This document shows positions 43,439-51,463 of a DNA stretch of 64,000 bases, in pieces. Origin of the DNA: Pseudobutyrivibrio sp. (GTDB lineage Bacteria; Bacillota; Clostridia; Lachnospirales; Lachnospiraceae); assembly GCA_017557435.1 (NCBI GenBank), contig JAFYYR010000019.1, positions 24,528 to 88,527 on the forward strand, in the 5' to 3' direction. How positions within the stretch are numbered: position 1 is the first letter of the stretch; every line of letters begins with the position of its first letter. Both the position numbers and the translations under genes were made by a program. A model generated the notes under the pieces. It did not search any database, was not told where the DNA came from, and worked only from the letters and a program-made list of their open reading frames with translations.

Positions 43439-44044
43439 ATGATAAATGAATTGGGCGATATATTTTATTTTAATTGGGAACTAGATTTTCTACATATGTT
43501 GCAAGGTATCCATACTCCAATACTAGATAAGTTAATGGTTACTGCAACAAATCTGGGAGAAAATGCACTGATACTACTTATAGGTTTTTTGATTCTAGCA
43601 ATTTTTCCCAGGACCAGAAAATTAGGCGGGACCTTGTTATTAGCAACAATTGTTTCTTTATTAATAGTAAATGTTGGATTGAAACCATTTATAACAAGGT
43701 GCAGACCATGTTGGCTTGAACCAAGCATAAAATTGTTGGTGGATGCTCCTAGTAGTTATTCTTTCCCATCAGGACATACAAATGGCTTTTTTGCTATGGC
43801 TACAGCTGTATTTTTACGCAATAAGAAAATCGGAATCCCATGTCTTGGAATAGCATCTCTTGTTGCATTCAGCCGATTATACTTGTTTGTTCACTGGCCA
43901 ACAGATATTTTAGGTGGAATGGCTACAGGAATTATTAGTGCATTAATTGGGTATGTGACTGTCGAAGCTATAAGTAAGATTGTTGGAAAAATAAAGATGA
44001 GAGTAAAGGAGAAAAAATATGAAAACAAGTTTGAGATTAATTAA
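43439..44044 (+). CDS. PAP2 superfamily phosphatase (possibly undecaprenyl pyrophosphatase, BcrC-like)
   Basis: A 201-residue membrane phosphatase with about five or six membrane segments. The three acid-phosphatase motifs are intact: KPFITRCRP, SFPSGHT and SRLYLFVHWPTD. Such enzymes dephosphorylate lipid pyrophosphates, including undecaprenyl-PP, which gives bacitracin tolerance; PgpB-like activity is equally possible. GGGAGG precedes the ATG. Its end overlaps the next CPBP gene by 26 bp. Confidence 0.88.
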   Translation: MINELGDIFYFNWELDFLHMLQGIHTPILDKLMVTATNLGENALILLIGFLILAIFPRTRKLGGTLLLATIVSLLIVNVGLKPFITRCRPCWLEPSIKLLVDAPSSYSFPSGHTNGFFAMATAVFLRNKKIGIPCLGIASLVAFSRLYLFVHWPTDILGGMATGIISALIGYVTVEAISKIVGKIKMRVKEKKYENKFEIN

Positions 44045-44834
44045 ATATTTAGGAGCGATAGTTATATCATTTATATTAATGACGATAATACCTTCTCAGA
44101 TTGTGCAACATTTAAATTATAGTAATCCTTATATAATTCAATGTGTATATTTGTTAGCAATTATAGTTATTCTTACGGCTACAATAGTTATATTTGGGGA
44201 GAAAAAGGTATTTGCCTTTTCACTTAAAAGTTTCAAAGATACATTTGTAATTGGTGGTGTCATGACCGCTATTACAGTATTTTATTTTGTGACAGGTATC
44301 TATAAGTCAATTAATGAGTATGGCACACCACTTATGGACGGTAAGACTATAGTGCTGTTTTTAGTTGGAACATTCCTTGGCGCTGGTATCAGAGAGGAGT
44401 TACTTACTAGGGGAGTGTGGCTGACATTTTTTAGAAAAGCCTTTGGTAATAGCAAGGCTTCATATATAGTTGCTATGTCATTATCATCAATTGCTTTTGG
44501 AGCTCTTCATATTTCAAATCTGAATGGCACTATTGATCCAACACCTATTTATGCACAGATAATTTATGCTATTGGCATCGGATTTTTCCTTGCAGCTCTT
44601 TATTTAAGAACAGGAAATCTCTGGGGGAATATGGTACTTCATTATCTTTTCGATATTAGCCTTATGATTAAGCCTATGATTTATGAAAATAGAAGTGATC
44701 TTGGTGTACTCATTGGAGAGTGGCTTGGCTCAGGAATAATCCTCAAGTCAATTCTTATTTCGGTGGTGTCAGTTGTTATTGGTCTTTACCTTATTAGAGG
44801 TGACAAATTCAAGGAAATCGCGGAGGCAGAATAG
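44019..44834 (+). CDS. CPBP family intramembrane metalloprotease
   Basis: A 271-residue membrane protein, third CPBP member of the cluster. Motifs: REELLTRG, FGALHISN and HYLFDI (Asp in place of the final Asn, as in the gene at 42616). The start lies inside the PAP2 gene, behind AAGGAG, so the two are translationally linked. The hydrolase gene follows after three bases. Confidence 0.85.
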   Translation: MKTSLRLIKYLGAIVISFILMTIIPSQIVQHLNYSNPYIIQCVYLLAIIVILTATIVIFGEKKVFAFSLKSFKDTFVIGGVMTAITVFYFVTGIYKSINEYGTPLMDGKTIVLFLVGTFLGAGIREELLTRGVWLTFFRKAFGNSKASYIVAMSLSSIAFGALHISNLNGTIDPTPIYAQIIYAIGIGFFLAALYLRTGNLWGNMVLHYLFDISLMIKPMIYENRSDLGVLIGEWLGSGIILKSILISVVSVVIGLYLIRGDKFKEIAEAE

Positions 44835-44837
44835 AGT

Positions 44838-45803
44838 ATGAAAAAATTTTTAAAATACACCCGCAGATTTTTTATGGTTGCCCTTAGCTTGCTAGTTGTT
44901 CTTTTGATATTTACATCGATTTTTTATAGAGTAAAACTTCATAAGATAATGAACACTTTGGAGCCATGTAGATGTTTAGTTTCCGCAGGTGATTATGATT
45001 TAAATGTTAGTGTAGTTGGCAATAAAAATGGAAAGCATACAATCGTGTGTTGCGCTGGTCTAAATGATGGCACCATGAATTTTTCCTGGAGGAAAATGAC
45101 TAAATATATTGAGAAGGATAATAAGCTATTATTTATTGACCGTGCTGGCTATGGCCTTAGTGAGGACACCAAGGAAGATAGAACCGTAGATCAGATAGTA
45201 GAGGATTATCGAACTGTTCTCAAAAATCTAGGTGAGGAAGGTCCTTATATTTTGATGGGGCACTCTATTGGAGGAATGTACACATCTTACTGGCAGAGCA
45301 AGTATCCAGAGGAAGTGGAAGGGCTGATAATCATGGATGGAACCCTTTGCAATTTGGTTGATGAAGAGGAAAAAACAGCGATTGGAAAACAGTATAGATT
45401 TCTTTCTATAGCTGAAAAAGTTGGACTTGAACCCTTTGTAATGAAAAAATTCTACTATAATAATCTTCTTGATAATGTATCAGATAGAGAGGCAGACTTT
45501 CATTTGTATTTGTTTTCAAAGACTACAGGGAGTCATGCAACTATATCAGAGGTCAATCTAATTTACGATAATGCTCAGACAGTATGGAATAGTCTAGAGC
45601 CTAATGATGTGCCAAAGGTTTTTATCGATGCCAGCTATCAGGTGGCAAATGACCAGAGTTTTGAAAAAGATTATTGGATACCATATGCTGAGAAAATGGG
45701 CAATTGCGAAATTGTTCCTTTATATGGTAATCATTCTATTTACTTTGAAAAACCCAAAGAGTGTGCAAACATTGTTATGAATTTTATTTCTGGGCTAGAG
45801 TAG
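44838..45803 (+). CDS. Membrane-anchored alpha/beta hydrolase
   Basis: A 321-residue protein with an N-terminal membrane anchor (residues ~10-30) and an outward-facing alpha/beta-hydrolase domain. The nucleophile elbow is GHSIGG, the oxyanion region follows DRAGYGLSEDT, the acid is likely in VFIDASYQ and the histidine in YGNHSIYF. Ester or amide substrate unknown. Last gene of the CPBP/PAP2 cluster. Confidence 0.85.
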   Translation: MKKFLKYTRRFFMVALSLLVVLLIFTSIFYRVKLHKIMNTLEPCRCLVSAGDYDLNVSVVGNKNGKHTIVCCAGLNDGTMNFSWRKMTKYIEKDNKLLFIDRAGYGLSEDTKEDRTVDQIVEDYRTVLKNLGEEGPYILMGHSIGGMYTSYWQSKYPEEVEGLIIMDGTLCNLVDEEEKTAIGKQYRFLSIAEKVGLEPFVMKKFYYNNLLDNVSDREADFHLYLFSKTTGSHATISEVNLIYDNAQTVWNSLEPNDVPKVFIDASYQVANDQSFEKDYWIPYAEKMGNCEIVPLYGNHSIYFEKPKECANIVMNFISGLE

Positions 45804-45883
45804 GATTTTCAACAATTTATTGAAAAGTGTTATGCATCTGACTATAATGAATTCAGCAAAAAGAGGATGAATGAATATAGGTT

Positions 45884-46999
45884 ATGGATGCAGTAAAAAG
45901 ATTTATTAGAAATGAAATAGTACTTTGTGTAGCTTTTGTTTTGGCGGTGATATCAGCACTTGTGATTCACCCTGACAAAAGCTATTTTGCTTACATTGAT
46001 TATAGAACACTGAGCATTTTGCTGGCTCTTATGATTACAATGGCAGGGCTCCAGAGGCTTCATGTGTTTAGACAGATAGGAGAGCTACTTGTTTCAAAAA
46101 TGAGCTCAATTAGAGGGGTGGCCCTTATTTTGATTGCCCTTTGTTTTTTCTCGGCCATGTTTATTACAAATGATGTGGCGCTGCTTACATTTGTGCCATT
46201 TTCCATTGTTACCCTTTCCATTTCTGGGAGAAAGGATCTCTACATTATTGTAATTGTACTGGAGACTATTGCTGCAAATCTCGGCAGTATGCTGACTCCA
46301 CTTGGCAATCCACAGAATCTCTACCTATATTCTATTGCAGAAATGAGCCTTGGGGCATTTGTAAAATTAATGCTTCCATATAGTGTGGTGGCATTTGTCA
46401 TGCTTGCAGCAGCTACTATTATAAAGGTGAAAAAGGCCCCAGTAGTACTTCAGGAGAAAAGTGTATATGAGCGCAAAAGTCGCGACAAGAAGATGATAGG
46501 AATGTACGTATTTACGTTTTTGGTTTCTATTTTAGTTGTGGCAAGAGTACTTGATTACAGAATTGGACTATTGGTGGTTGTGGCCCTTACTTTTATTTTT
46601 GACAGAAGAGTACTTAAGAAGCCAGACTACTCACTATTATTTACATTTATCTTTTTATTTATATTTATAGGAAACATCAAGCGAATCCCAGAGCTTAGCG
46701 ATGCACTTAGCCAGCTTGTTAAGGTAAATGAAGTGGGAGTATCTATTGGACTTAGCCAGGTGATTAGCAATGTACCTGCAGCTATTTTATGCTCAGGATT
46801 TACAGACCAGATTGATAAGCTTATCATTGGAACCAATCTTGGAGGTCTGGGAACACTTATAGCCTCAATGGCAAGTCTTATTTCATTCAAACAGTACAGC
46901 TATATTGATGGTTCAGATTCTAAAAAATATATGATAGTGTTTACTGCTTTTAATATTATCTTTTTAGTAGTAATGTGTGTGCTGTATTTATTTTTATAA
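45884..46999 (+). CDS. Ion transporter superfamily membrane protein (SLC13/ArsB/CitMHS-like)
   Basis: A 371-residue protein with about ten membrane segments. The two re-entrant signature regions are visible: FITNDVALLTFVP and LTPLGNPQNLYLY in the first half, and SNVPAAILCSGF and LGGLGTLIASMASLISF in the second. This fits the CitMHS/ArsB superfamily; the transported ion (dicarboxylate, arsenite, Na+/H+) cannot be told. It has weak upstream ribosome-binding AAAGAGGATG and may be separate from the cluster before it. Confidence 0.8.
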   Translation: MDAVKRFIRNEIVLCVAFVLAVISALVIHPDKSYFAYIDYRTLSILLALMITMAGLQRLHVFRQIGELLVSKMSSIRGVALILIALCFFSAMFITNDVALLTFVPFSIVTLSISGRKDLYIIVIVLETIAANLGSMLTPLGNPQNLYLYSIAEMSLGAFVKLMLPYSVVAFVMLAAATIIKVKKAPVVLQEKSVYERKSRDKKMIGMYVFTFLVSILVVARVLDYRIGLLVVVALTFIFDRRVLKKPDYSLLFTFIFLFIFIGNIKRIPELSDALSQLVKVNEVGVSIGLSQVISNVPAAILCSGFTDQIDKLIIGTNLGGLGTLIASMASLISFKQYSYIDGSDSKKYMIVFTAFNIIFLVVMCVLYLFL

Positions 47000-47058
47000 A
47001 AGAATAAAGACAATTTATGACTAATAAATTGGTGGCAGTAGAAATGTTAAGTATTGAC

Positions 47059-47087
47059 TTGATTTTTTCTTGCCGAGGGAGTATTAT
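47059..47087 (+). promoter_or_regulatory. Promoter of the queuosine precursor operon
   Basis: TTGATT (47059-47064), 17 bp, TATTAT (47082-47087). It gives a leader of about 230 nt before queD. Confidence 0.6.
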
Positions 47088-47112
47088 AGTCAAGCAATTT
47101 AAAAGAGAAATT

Positions 47113-47168
47113 CGCCTGCGGGCGAGGGACAGTTCATTTGTACCATCCTGTCCATAAACAAAACTAGG
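47113..47168 (+). promoter_or_regulatory. Candidate preQ1-I riboswitch aptamer in the queD leader
   Basis: A small hairpin CGCC-tgcg-GGCG is followed by stem GGACAG (47127-47132)/CTGTCC (47148-47153). The loop has TTTGT (47137-47141), which can pair with ACAAA (47158-47162) of the A-rich tail, giving an H-type pseudoknot. A cytidine precedes the 3' strand of the stem, as at the ligand site of preQ1-I. The position before preQ1 genes and a terminator fits, but the sequence is not a clean consensus and could be a dispersed GGACAG-type hairpin. Confidence 0.4.
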
Positions 47169-47231
47169 ACTTAAGAGTAATTTAGATGACTCAGTTTTTT
47201 GAGTTATTTAATTCGATTATGATTAGTTGGA

Positions 47232-47258
47232 AAGAAGGGGTGCACTCTTCTTTTTTTA
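47232..47258 (+). terminator. Leader terminator/attenuator before queD
   Basis: AAGAAG and CTTCTT form a short stem over a GC-rich loop, followed by seven T. It lies about 70 nt before queD and after the candidate aptamer. Confidence 0.65.
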
Positions 47259-47326
47259 TTGGCTATCTCTAGCCTTTCTTAATCAAATTCAGTTATGTTC
47301 TTAGTCCTGTTTCAAGGAGATTTTCA

Positions 47327-47749
47327 ATGTACTATTTAACTGCAGAAGCTTCATTTGATGGAGCACATTTTTTAGCAGGCTATGAGGGCAAATGCTCTAA
47401 TTTGCATGGCCATCGCTGGAGAGTCATTTTAAATATTAAGGCCAGTCAGTTGCAGGCAGAGGGCCAGCAGCGAGGAATGGTTGTAGATTTTGGCGATGTA
47501 AAAAGCGCTCTAAAAAAAGAGACAGATTTTTTTGATCACACATTTATATATGAGGAAGGCACTTTAAAGGAGACTACTGTAGCGGCTTTGGCTGAGGAGA
47601 ATTTCCTTATGAGAACAGTGCCATTTAGACCTACTGCTGAGAATTTTTCAAAGTACTTTTTTGAAAAGTTCGAATCATATGGCTTTGATGTGGCAGAGGT
47701 AACTGTCTATGAGACTCCAAATAACTGTGCAAGTTACAGGGAGGATTAA
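47327..47749 (+). CDS. queD: 6-carboxytetrahydropterin synthase
   Basis: A 140-residue enzyme converting 7,8-dihydroneopterin triphosphate to 6-carboxytetrahydropterin on the route to preQ0. The zinc histidines and catalytic cysteine are in FDGAHFLAGYEGKCSNLHGHRW, and the second catalytic histidine in FFDHTF. Start ATG behind AAGGAG. First gene of queD-queE-folE-queC-queF; queE starts two bases after its stop. Confidence 0.95.
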   Translation: MYYLTAEASFDGAHFLAGYEGKCSNLHGHRWRVILNIKASQLQAEGQQRGMVVDFGDVKSALKKETDFFDHTFIYEEGTLKETTVAALAEENFLMRTVPFRPTAENFSKYFFEKFESYGFDVAEVTVYETPNNCASYRED

Positions 47750-47751
47750 TC

Positions 47752-48420
47752 GTGGCAGTATTTCATGTGGTAGAAAAGTTCGTAAGTATCAATGGCGAAG
47801 GTCAGCATGCCGGAGAGCTTGCGGTATTTATAAGACTTAGAGGATGCAATCTATCATGCAGCTACTGTGACACCAGATGGGCATGCACAGATGAAGCAGA
47901 GTCTAAAGATATGACAGAGGATGAAATCGTGGCCTACGTTAAAGAAACTGGTGTGAGACGAGTGACACTAACAGGCGGCGAACCCCTACTGGCAAAGGAC
48001 ATTAGCCTGCTTTTAGAGGCATTTTCAAGGGAGAAAAACATCCTAGTTGAAATAGAAACCAACGGCAGTGTTTTTATAGGAGATTTTGCAAAAATAGATA
48101 ATCCGCCAGCATTTACTTTGGACTACAAACTTGCTGGTTCTGGCATGGAAGATAAGATGGAGCTTTCGAATTTCAAGTTTTTGCAGAAGAAAGACACAGT
48201 AAAATTTGTATGCTCTGATGTGACAGAGCTAGATAGGGTCTGTGAGATCGTAGATAAGTATTGTCTTTCAGAAAAATGCACAGTATTAATCAGCCCTGTG
48301 TTTGGCAGAATTGAGCCGGCGGATATGGTGGACTATTTAATAGAACACAAACGTAACGATATAAGATTACAGCTTCAGCTTCATAAGTTTATTTGGGATC
48401 CAAATAAGCGCGGAGTATAG
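47752..48420 (+). CDS. queE: 7-carboxy-7-deazaguanine synthase
   Basis: A 222-residue radical SAM enzyme that contracts 6-carboxytetrahydropterin to 7-carboxy-7-deazaguanine. The 4Fe-4S motif is CNLSCSYC, followed by DTRWAC, and TGGEPLL is the SAM-binding GGE segment. The start is GTG behind GGGAGG, which lies in the end of queD. Followed by folE after 11 nt. Confidence 0.95.
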   Translation: MAVFHVVEKFVSINGEGQHAGELAVFIRLRGCNLSCSYCDTRWACTDEAESKDMTEDEIVAYVKETGVRRVTLTGGEPLLAKDISLLLEAFSREKNILVEIETNGSVFIGDFAKIDNPPAFTLDYKLAGSGMEDKMELSNFKFLQKKDTVKFVCSDVTELDRVCEIVDKYCLSEKCTVLISPVFGRIEPADMVDYLIEHKRNDIRLQLQLHKFIWDPNKRGV

Positions 48421-48431
48421 GAAGGGTAGAT

Positions 48432-49004
48432 ATGGCAATTAATAAAGAATTAATAAAGGAAAGCATTAGAAATATAATAATCGCTCTGGGGGATGACCCG
48501 GACAGAGCAGGACTTTTGGAGACTCCAGACCGTGTGGCTCGCATGTATGAGGAAGTCTTTGAGGGAATGAATTATAGCAATGCTGAAATAGCAGATATGT
48601 TTAACAAGACATTTGACGAGGACTACTATGACGAGAATAGTCAGGACCTTGTGTTTGTTAAGGATATTGAGGTGTTCAGCTACTGCGAGCATCATCTTGC
48701 ACTTATGTATGATATGAAGGTGAGCGTTGCATACATTCCAAATGGCAAGGTAATAGGACTTAGCAAAATCGCAAGAATTGCAGACATGGCTGCAAAGCGC
48801 CTTCAGCTTCAGGAGCGTATCGGCAATGATATAGCTGAGATTTTACAAATGGTGACAGGCTCTGATGATGTGGCTGTATTTATAGAAGCAAGTCATTCAT
48901 GTATGACAGCAAGAGGCATTAAAAATGCTGGAGCCCGTACTCATACCCAGACTCTAAGAGGTCGATTTAAGACAGATAGCGACTTGCTTGCTAGATTACA
49001 TTAA
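48432..49004 (+). CDS. folE: GTP cyclohydrolase I
   Basis: A 190-residue enzyme making 7,8-dihydroneopterin triphosphate from GTP, the first step toward both folate and preQ1. Zinc ligands and active site are in SYCEHHLAL and SCMTARGI; the core [16 protein letters not shown] and the C-terminal TQTLRG are standard. Inside the que operon it supplies QueD. Start ATG after AAGGGTAG. Confidence 0.96.
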   Translation: MAINKELIKESIRNIIIALGDDPDRAGLLETPDRVARMYEEVFEGMNYSNAEIADMFNKTFDEDYYDENSQDLVFVKDIEVFSYCEHHLALMYDMKVSVAYIPNGKVIGLSKIARIADMAAKRLQLQERIGNDIAEILQMVTGSDDVAVFIEASHSCMTARGIKNAGARTHTQTLRGRFKTDSDLLARLH

Positions 49005-49013
49005 TTAGGAGAT

Positions 49014-49709
49014 ATGAATAATATGAAAGCATTAGTTTTAATAAGTGGCGGAGTGGATAGCACTACTTGTCTTGGAATGGCGGTAAAAGAGTATGGCCAT
49101 GAAAATGTAGTGGGCTTATCTATTTTTTATGGACAGCGCCATGACAAGGAGATAAAGGCAGCAGATGCTGTATGCGATTTTTACAAGGTGGAGCATATAA
49201 CACTTGATTTATCTACAATGTTTCAGTTTAGTGATTGCTCATTGCTTCAGCATTCTGATGAGGAGATTCCAGAAGAGTCTTATGCTGAGCAGCTAACCAA
49301 AACAGATGGCAAGCCAGTAAGCACTTACGTGCCTTTTAGAAATGGACTTTTCCTTTCAAGTGCCAGCGCAATTGCACTTTCAAAGGGATGTTCAAAAATC
49401 TATTACGGGGCCCACAGCGATGATGCAGCTGGAAATGCTTACCCAGATTGCTCAGAGGCATTTAACAAGGCAATGAACACTGCAATCTATGAGGGCAGTG
49501 GCAAGCAGCTTGAAATCGTGGCACCATTTATCAGTTTAAATAAGTCTCAGGTAGTTAAAAAGGGACTTGAGATTGGTGTACCTTATGAGCTTACATGGAG
49601 CTGCTACGAGGGACATGAGAAGGCCTGCGGAAAATGCGGTACTTGCATCGATAGAAGAGCAGCCTTTGAATTAAATGGTGTGACAGACCCTATCGAATAT
49701 GAAAACTAA
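49014..49709 (+). CDS. queC: 7-cyano-7-deazaguanine (preQ0) synthase
   Basis: A 231-residue ATP-dependent nitrile-forming enzyme turning 7-carboxy-7-deazaguanine into preQ0. The PP-loop is LISGGVDSTT; the zinc cluster CYEGHEKACGKCGTC is near the end. Two ATGs compete: 49014 is only two bases after AGGAG and 49023 is eleven bases after it; the family N-terminus (MKALVLISGG) favours 49023 slightly. Fourth gene of the operon. Confidence 0.95.
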   Translation: MNNMKALVLISGGVDSTTCLGMAVKEYGHENVVGLSIFYGQRHDKEIKAADAVCDFYKVEHITLDLSTMFQFSDCSLLQHSDEEIPEESYAEQLTKTDGKPVSTYVPFRNGLFLSSASAIALSKGCSKIYYGAHSDDAAGNAYPDCSEAFNKAMNTAIYEGSGKQLEIVAPFISLNKSQVVKKGLEIGVPYELTWSCYEGHEKACGKCGTCIDRRAAFELNGVTDPIEYEN

Positions 49710-49752
49710 TTTATATAGAAGAAATAGATTGTAATTGAAAAGGAGATTACTA

Positions 49753-50244
49753 ATGTCAGATAGAAAAGATGAAGGCACATTAACATTACTTGGAAATAAA
49801 AATAATACATATCCAGACAACTACGCACCTGAGATGCTTCAGACATTTTTAAATAAGCATCCAGAGAATGATTACTTTGTAAAATTCAATTGCCCAGAAT
49901 TTACATCACTTTGTCCTATTACTGGACAGCCTGATTTTGCAAATATTATCATTTCTTATGTACCAGGAGAGAAGATGGTAGAGAGCAAGTCACTTAAGCT
50001 TTATCTATTCAGCTTCAGAAATCACGGCGATTTCCATGAGGACTGCGTAAATATAATAATGAAGGATTTGATTAAATTGATGGATCCAAAGTATATCGAA
50101 GTTTGGGGAAAATTCACTCCAAGAGGAGGCATTTCAATTGACCCATATTGTAACTATGGTAAGCCAGGTACTAAGTGGGAAGATGTAGCGTTTAACCGCA
50201 TGGCAAATCACGATATGTATCCAGAAAAAGTAGATAATAGATAA
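49753..50244 (+). CDS. queF: NADPH-dependent 7-cyano-7-deazaguanine reductase
   Basis: A 163-residue tunnelling-fold enzyme reducing preQ0 to preQ1, the base put into tRNA by Tgt. The catalytic cysteine is Cys54 in [11 protein letters not shown], and the QueF signature [15 protein letters not shown] with HEDC follows. Start ATG at 49753 behind AAGGAG; a frame opening 18 nt earlier is unsupported. Last gene of the que operon. Confidence 0.96.
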   Translation: MSDRKDEGTLTLLGNKNNTYPDNYAPEMLQTFLNKHPENDYFVKFNCPEFTSLCPITGQPDFANIIISYVPGEKMVESKSLKLYLFSFRNHGDFHEDCVNIIMKDLIKLMDPKYIEVWGKFTPRGGISIDPYCNYGKPGTKWEDVAFNRMANHDMYPEKVDNR

Positions 50245-50252
50245 ATTATAAA

Positions 50253-50291
50253 ACCCCTTATTGTCCAGCAGGTCAATAAGGGGTAATTTTT
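50253..50291. terminator. Bidirectional terminator between queF and pflA
   Basis: ACCCCTTATTG and CAATAAGGGGT form an 11-bp stem over a 10-nt loop, followed by AATTTTT on the plus strand and TTTTATAATTT on the minus. Confidence 0.9.
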
Positions 50292-50296
50292 AACTA

Positions 50297-51031
50297 TTAA
50301 AATGCTCCAAGGATTTCCTTAGCATTGGCGATTCTCTCAGGAGTAGGAGACTCAACGCCCTCGAGACGGTAAGGAATACCAAGCTCAGCGTATTTAGGAA
50401 CGCCAAGGCTGTGATAAGGAAGAACCTCAACACGCTCTACAGACTTAAGAGTATCGATAAACTCGCGAGTGCGATGTAAGAGCTCATCATTGTCACTGCC
50501 ACCTGGCACAAGTACGTGACGAATCCAAATACGAATACCCATATCTGAAATCTCACGAGCCATCTGAAGGATATTGGCATTGTCAACACCAGTAAGCTTC
50601 TTGTGCTCCTCAGGATCAATATTTTTAATATCAAGCATTACAGTATCAGTAACGCTCATAAGCTCTTTCCATTTGCTATAAAATGGCTCCTCGTGAGTGA
50701 AAGGCTGGCCTGCAGTATCGATGCAGGTAGAGATTCCCTTTGCTTTAGCTTTCTTAAACAAATCCAATACAAAATCAATCTGAAGAAGTGGCTCACCACC
50801 GCTGACAGTGATTCCGCCGTCCTTTTTCCAGTATGGCTTAAAGCGCATAGCCTTCTCAAGTACCTGATCAGCAGTGTACTGCTCACCCTGGTGCTCAGCC
50901 CATGTCTCTGGATTGTGGCAAAAAGCACATCTCATTTTGCAGCCATTTAAGAAAATCAAATATCTAACGCCTGGGCCATCAACTGCACCAAAGCTCTCGA
51001 ACTTATTAATGTATCCTATAATTTCACTCAT
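50297..51031 (-). CDS. pflA: Pyruvate formate-lyase activating enzyme
   Basis: A 244-residue radical SAM enzyme that creates the glycyl radical of PFL. The 4Fe-4S motif is CKMRCAFC after FLNGCK; HNPETW, TVSGGEPLLQ and DTAGQP are typical. It lies downstream of pflB on the minus strand, separated by a highly structured 430-nt region. Start ATG at 51031 with a modest CGAGGTAA site. Confidence 0.96.
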   Translation of the reverse strand: MSEIIGYINKFESFGAVDGPGVRYLIFLNGCKMRCAFCHNPETWAEHQGEQYTADQVLEKAMRFKPYWKKDGGITVSGGEPLLQIDFVLDLFKKAKAKGISTCIDTAGQPFTHEEPFYSKWKELMSVTDTVMLDIKNIDPEEHKKLTGVDNANILQMAREISDMGIRIWIRHVLVPGGSDNDELLHRTREFIDTLKSVERVEVLPYHSLGVPKYAELGIPYRLEGVESPTPERIANAKEILGAF

Positions 51032-51057
51032 TTAATTTACCTCGTTCTAAATTCCAC

Positions 51058-51275
51058 GACTCTTCGTGAGTAAATATATAAGCACTATAGACACGCTTGC
51101 GCTCTTATTCGCTTTTTTTGTAAGCTACGCATACTAGACCACACAATTATGTTTGCTAAAGCAATCATAATTGTGGATCATTTATTACGTTACATAAGAT
51201 GCTGCTTGCGCACCATCTAAGTAACGAGGGCTCATCAAGGTCTTATAGTTGCTTATATATTTATTCACTTGAGTC
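51058..51275 (-). ncRNA. Predicted multi-branched RNA structure A in the pflB-pflA spacer
   Basis: An outer helix of about 30 pairs closes the region: GACTC (51058-51062) with GAGTC (51271-51275), an 18-bp helix built on GTGAGTAAATATATAAGC with one wobble, and CTATA-GAC with GTC-TATAG. Inside are the hairpins 51138-51176 (CCACACAATTATG/CATAATTGTGG) and 51188-51226 (CGTTACATAAGATG/CATCTAAGTAACG). It precedes pflA by about 30 nt on the coding strand. It does not show the ZTP (pfl) riboswitch core. The class is unknown. Confidence 0.5.
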
Positions 51276-51299
51276 TTGATTAAAATAAAAGCCTAGGTG

Positions 51300-51424
51300 G
51301 ATAAGGATACATATTAAGCTGACCTTAAAGCACCGTCCCTACTTAGAGGGCATCATAGATGGCCTCTTATGTAGGGCAACGAGTGCGTCAAGAGCGAAAG
51401 CGCGTCAGCGAATATGTATCTTAT
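51300..51424 (-). ncRNA. Predicted multi-branched RNA structure B in the pflB-pflA spacer
   Basis: The outer helix pairs GATAAGGATACATATT (51300-51315) with AATATGTATCTTAT (51411-51424), continued by GCTGAC/GTCAGC. It encloses the hairpin CCCTAC-AGAGG-CATC/GATG-CCTCT-GTAGGG (51337-51376) and a small GCG-AAA-GCG hairpin. It lies 40 nt after the pflB stop. Confidence 0.5.
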
Positions 51425-51463
51425 GCACCGTAGGCTGTAGGCTAGCCAAAGACTAGCGGTTTA

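Noticed and set aside
41633-44834. Recent tandem duplication of the CPBP genes
   Set aside because: The three proteins share only the family motifs, not extended identity, so they are old paralogues or separately acquired.
51032-51463. ZTP (pfl) riboswitch
   Set aside because: The conserved GGGAG/CCGGG and CCGCCUGGGC-like core is not present, and the spacer is between pflB and pflA rather than before the operon.
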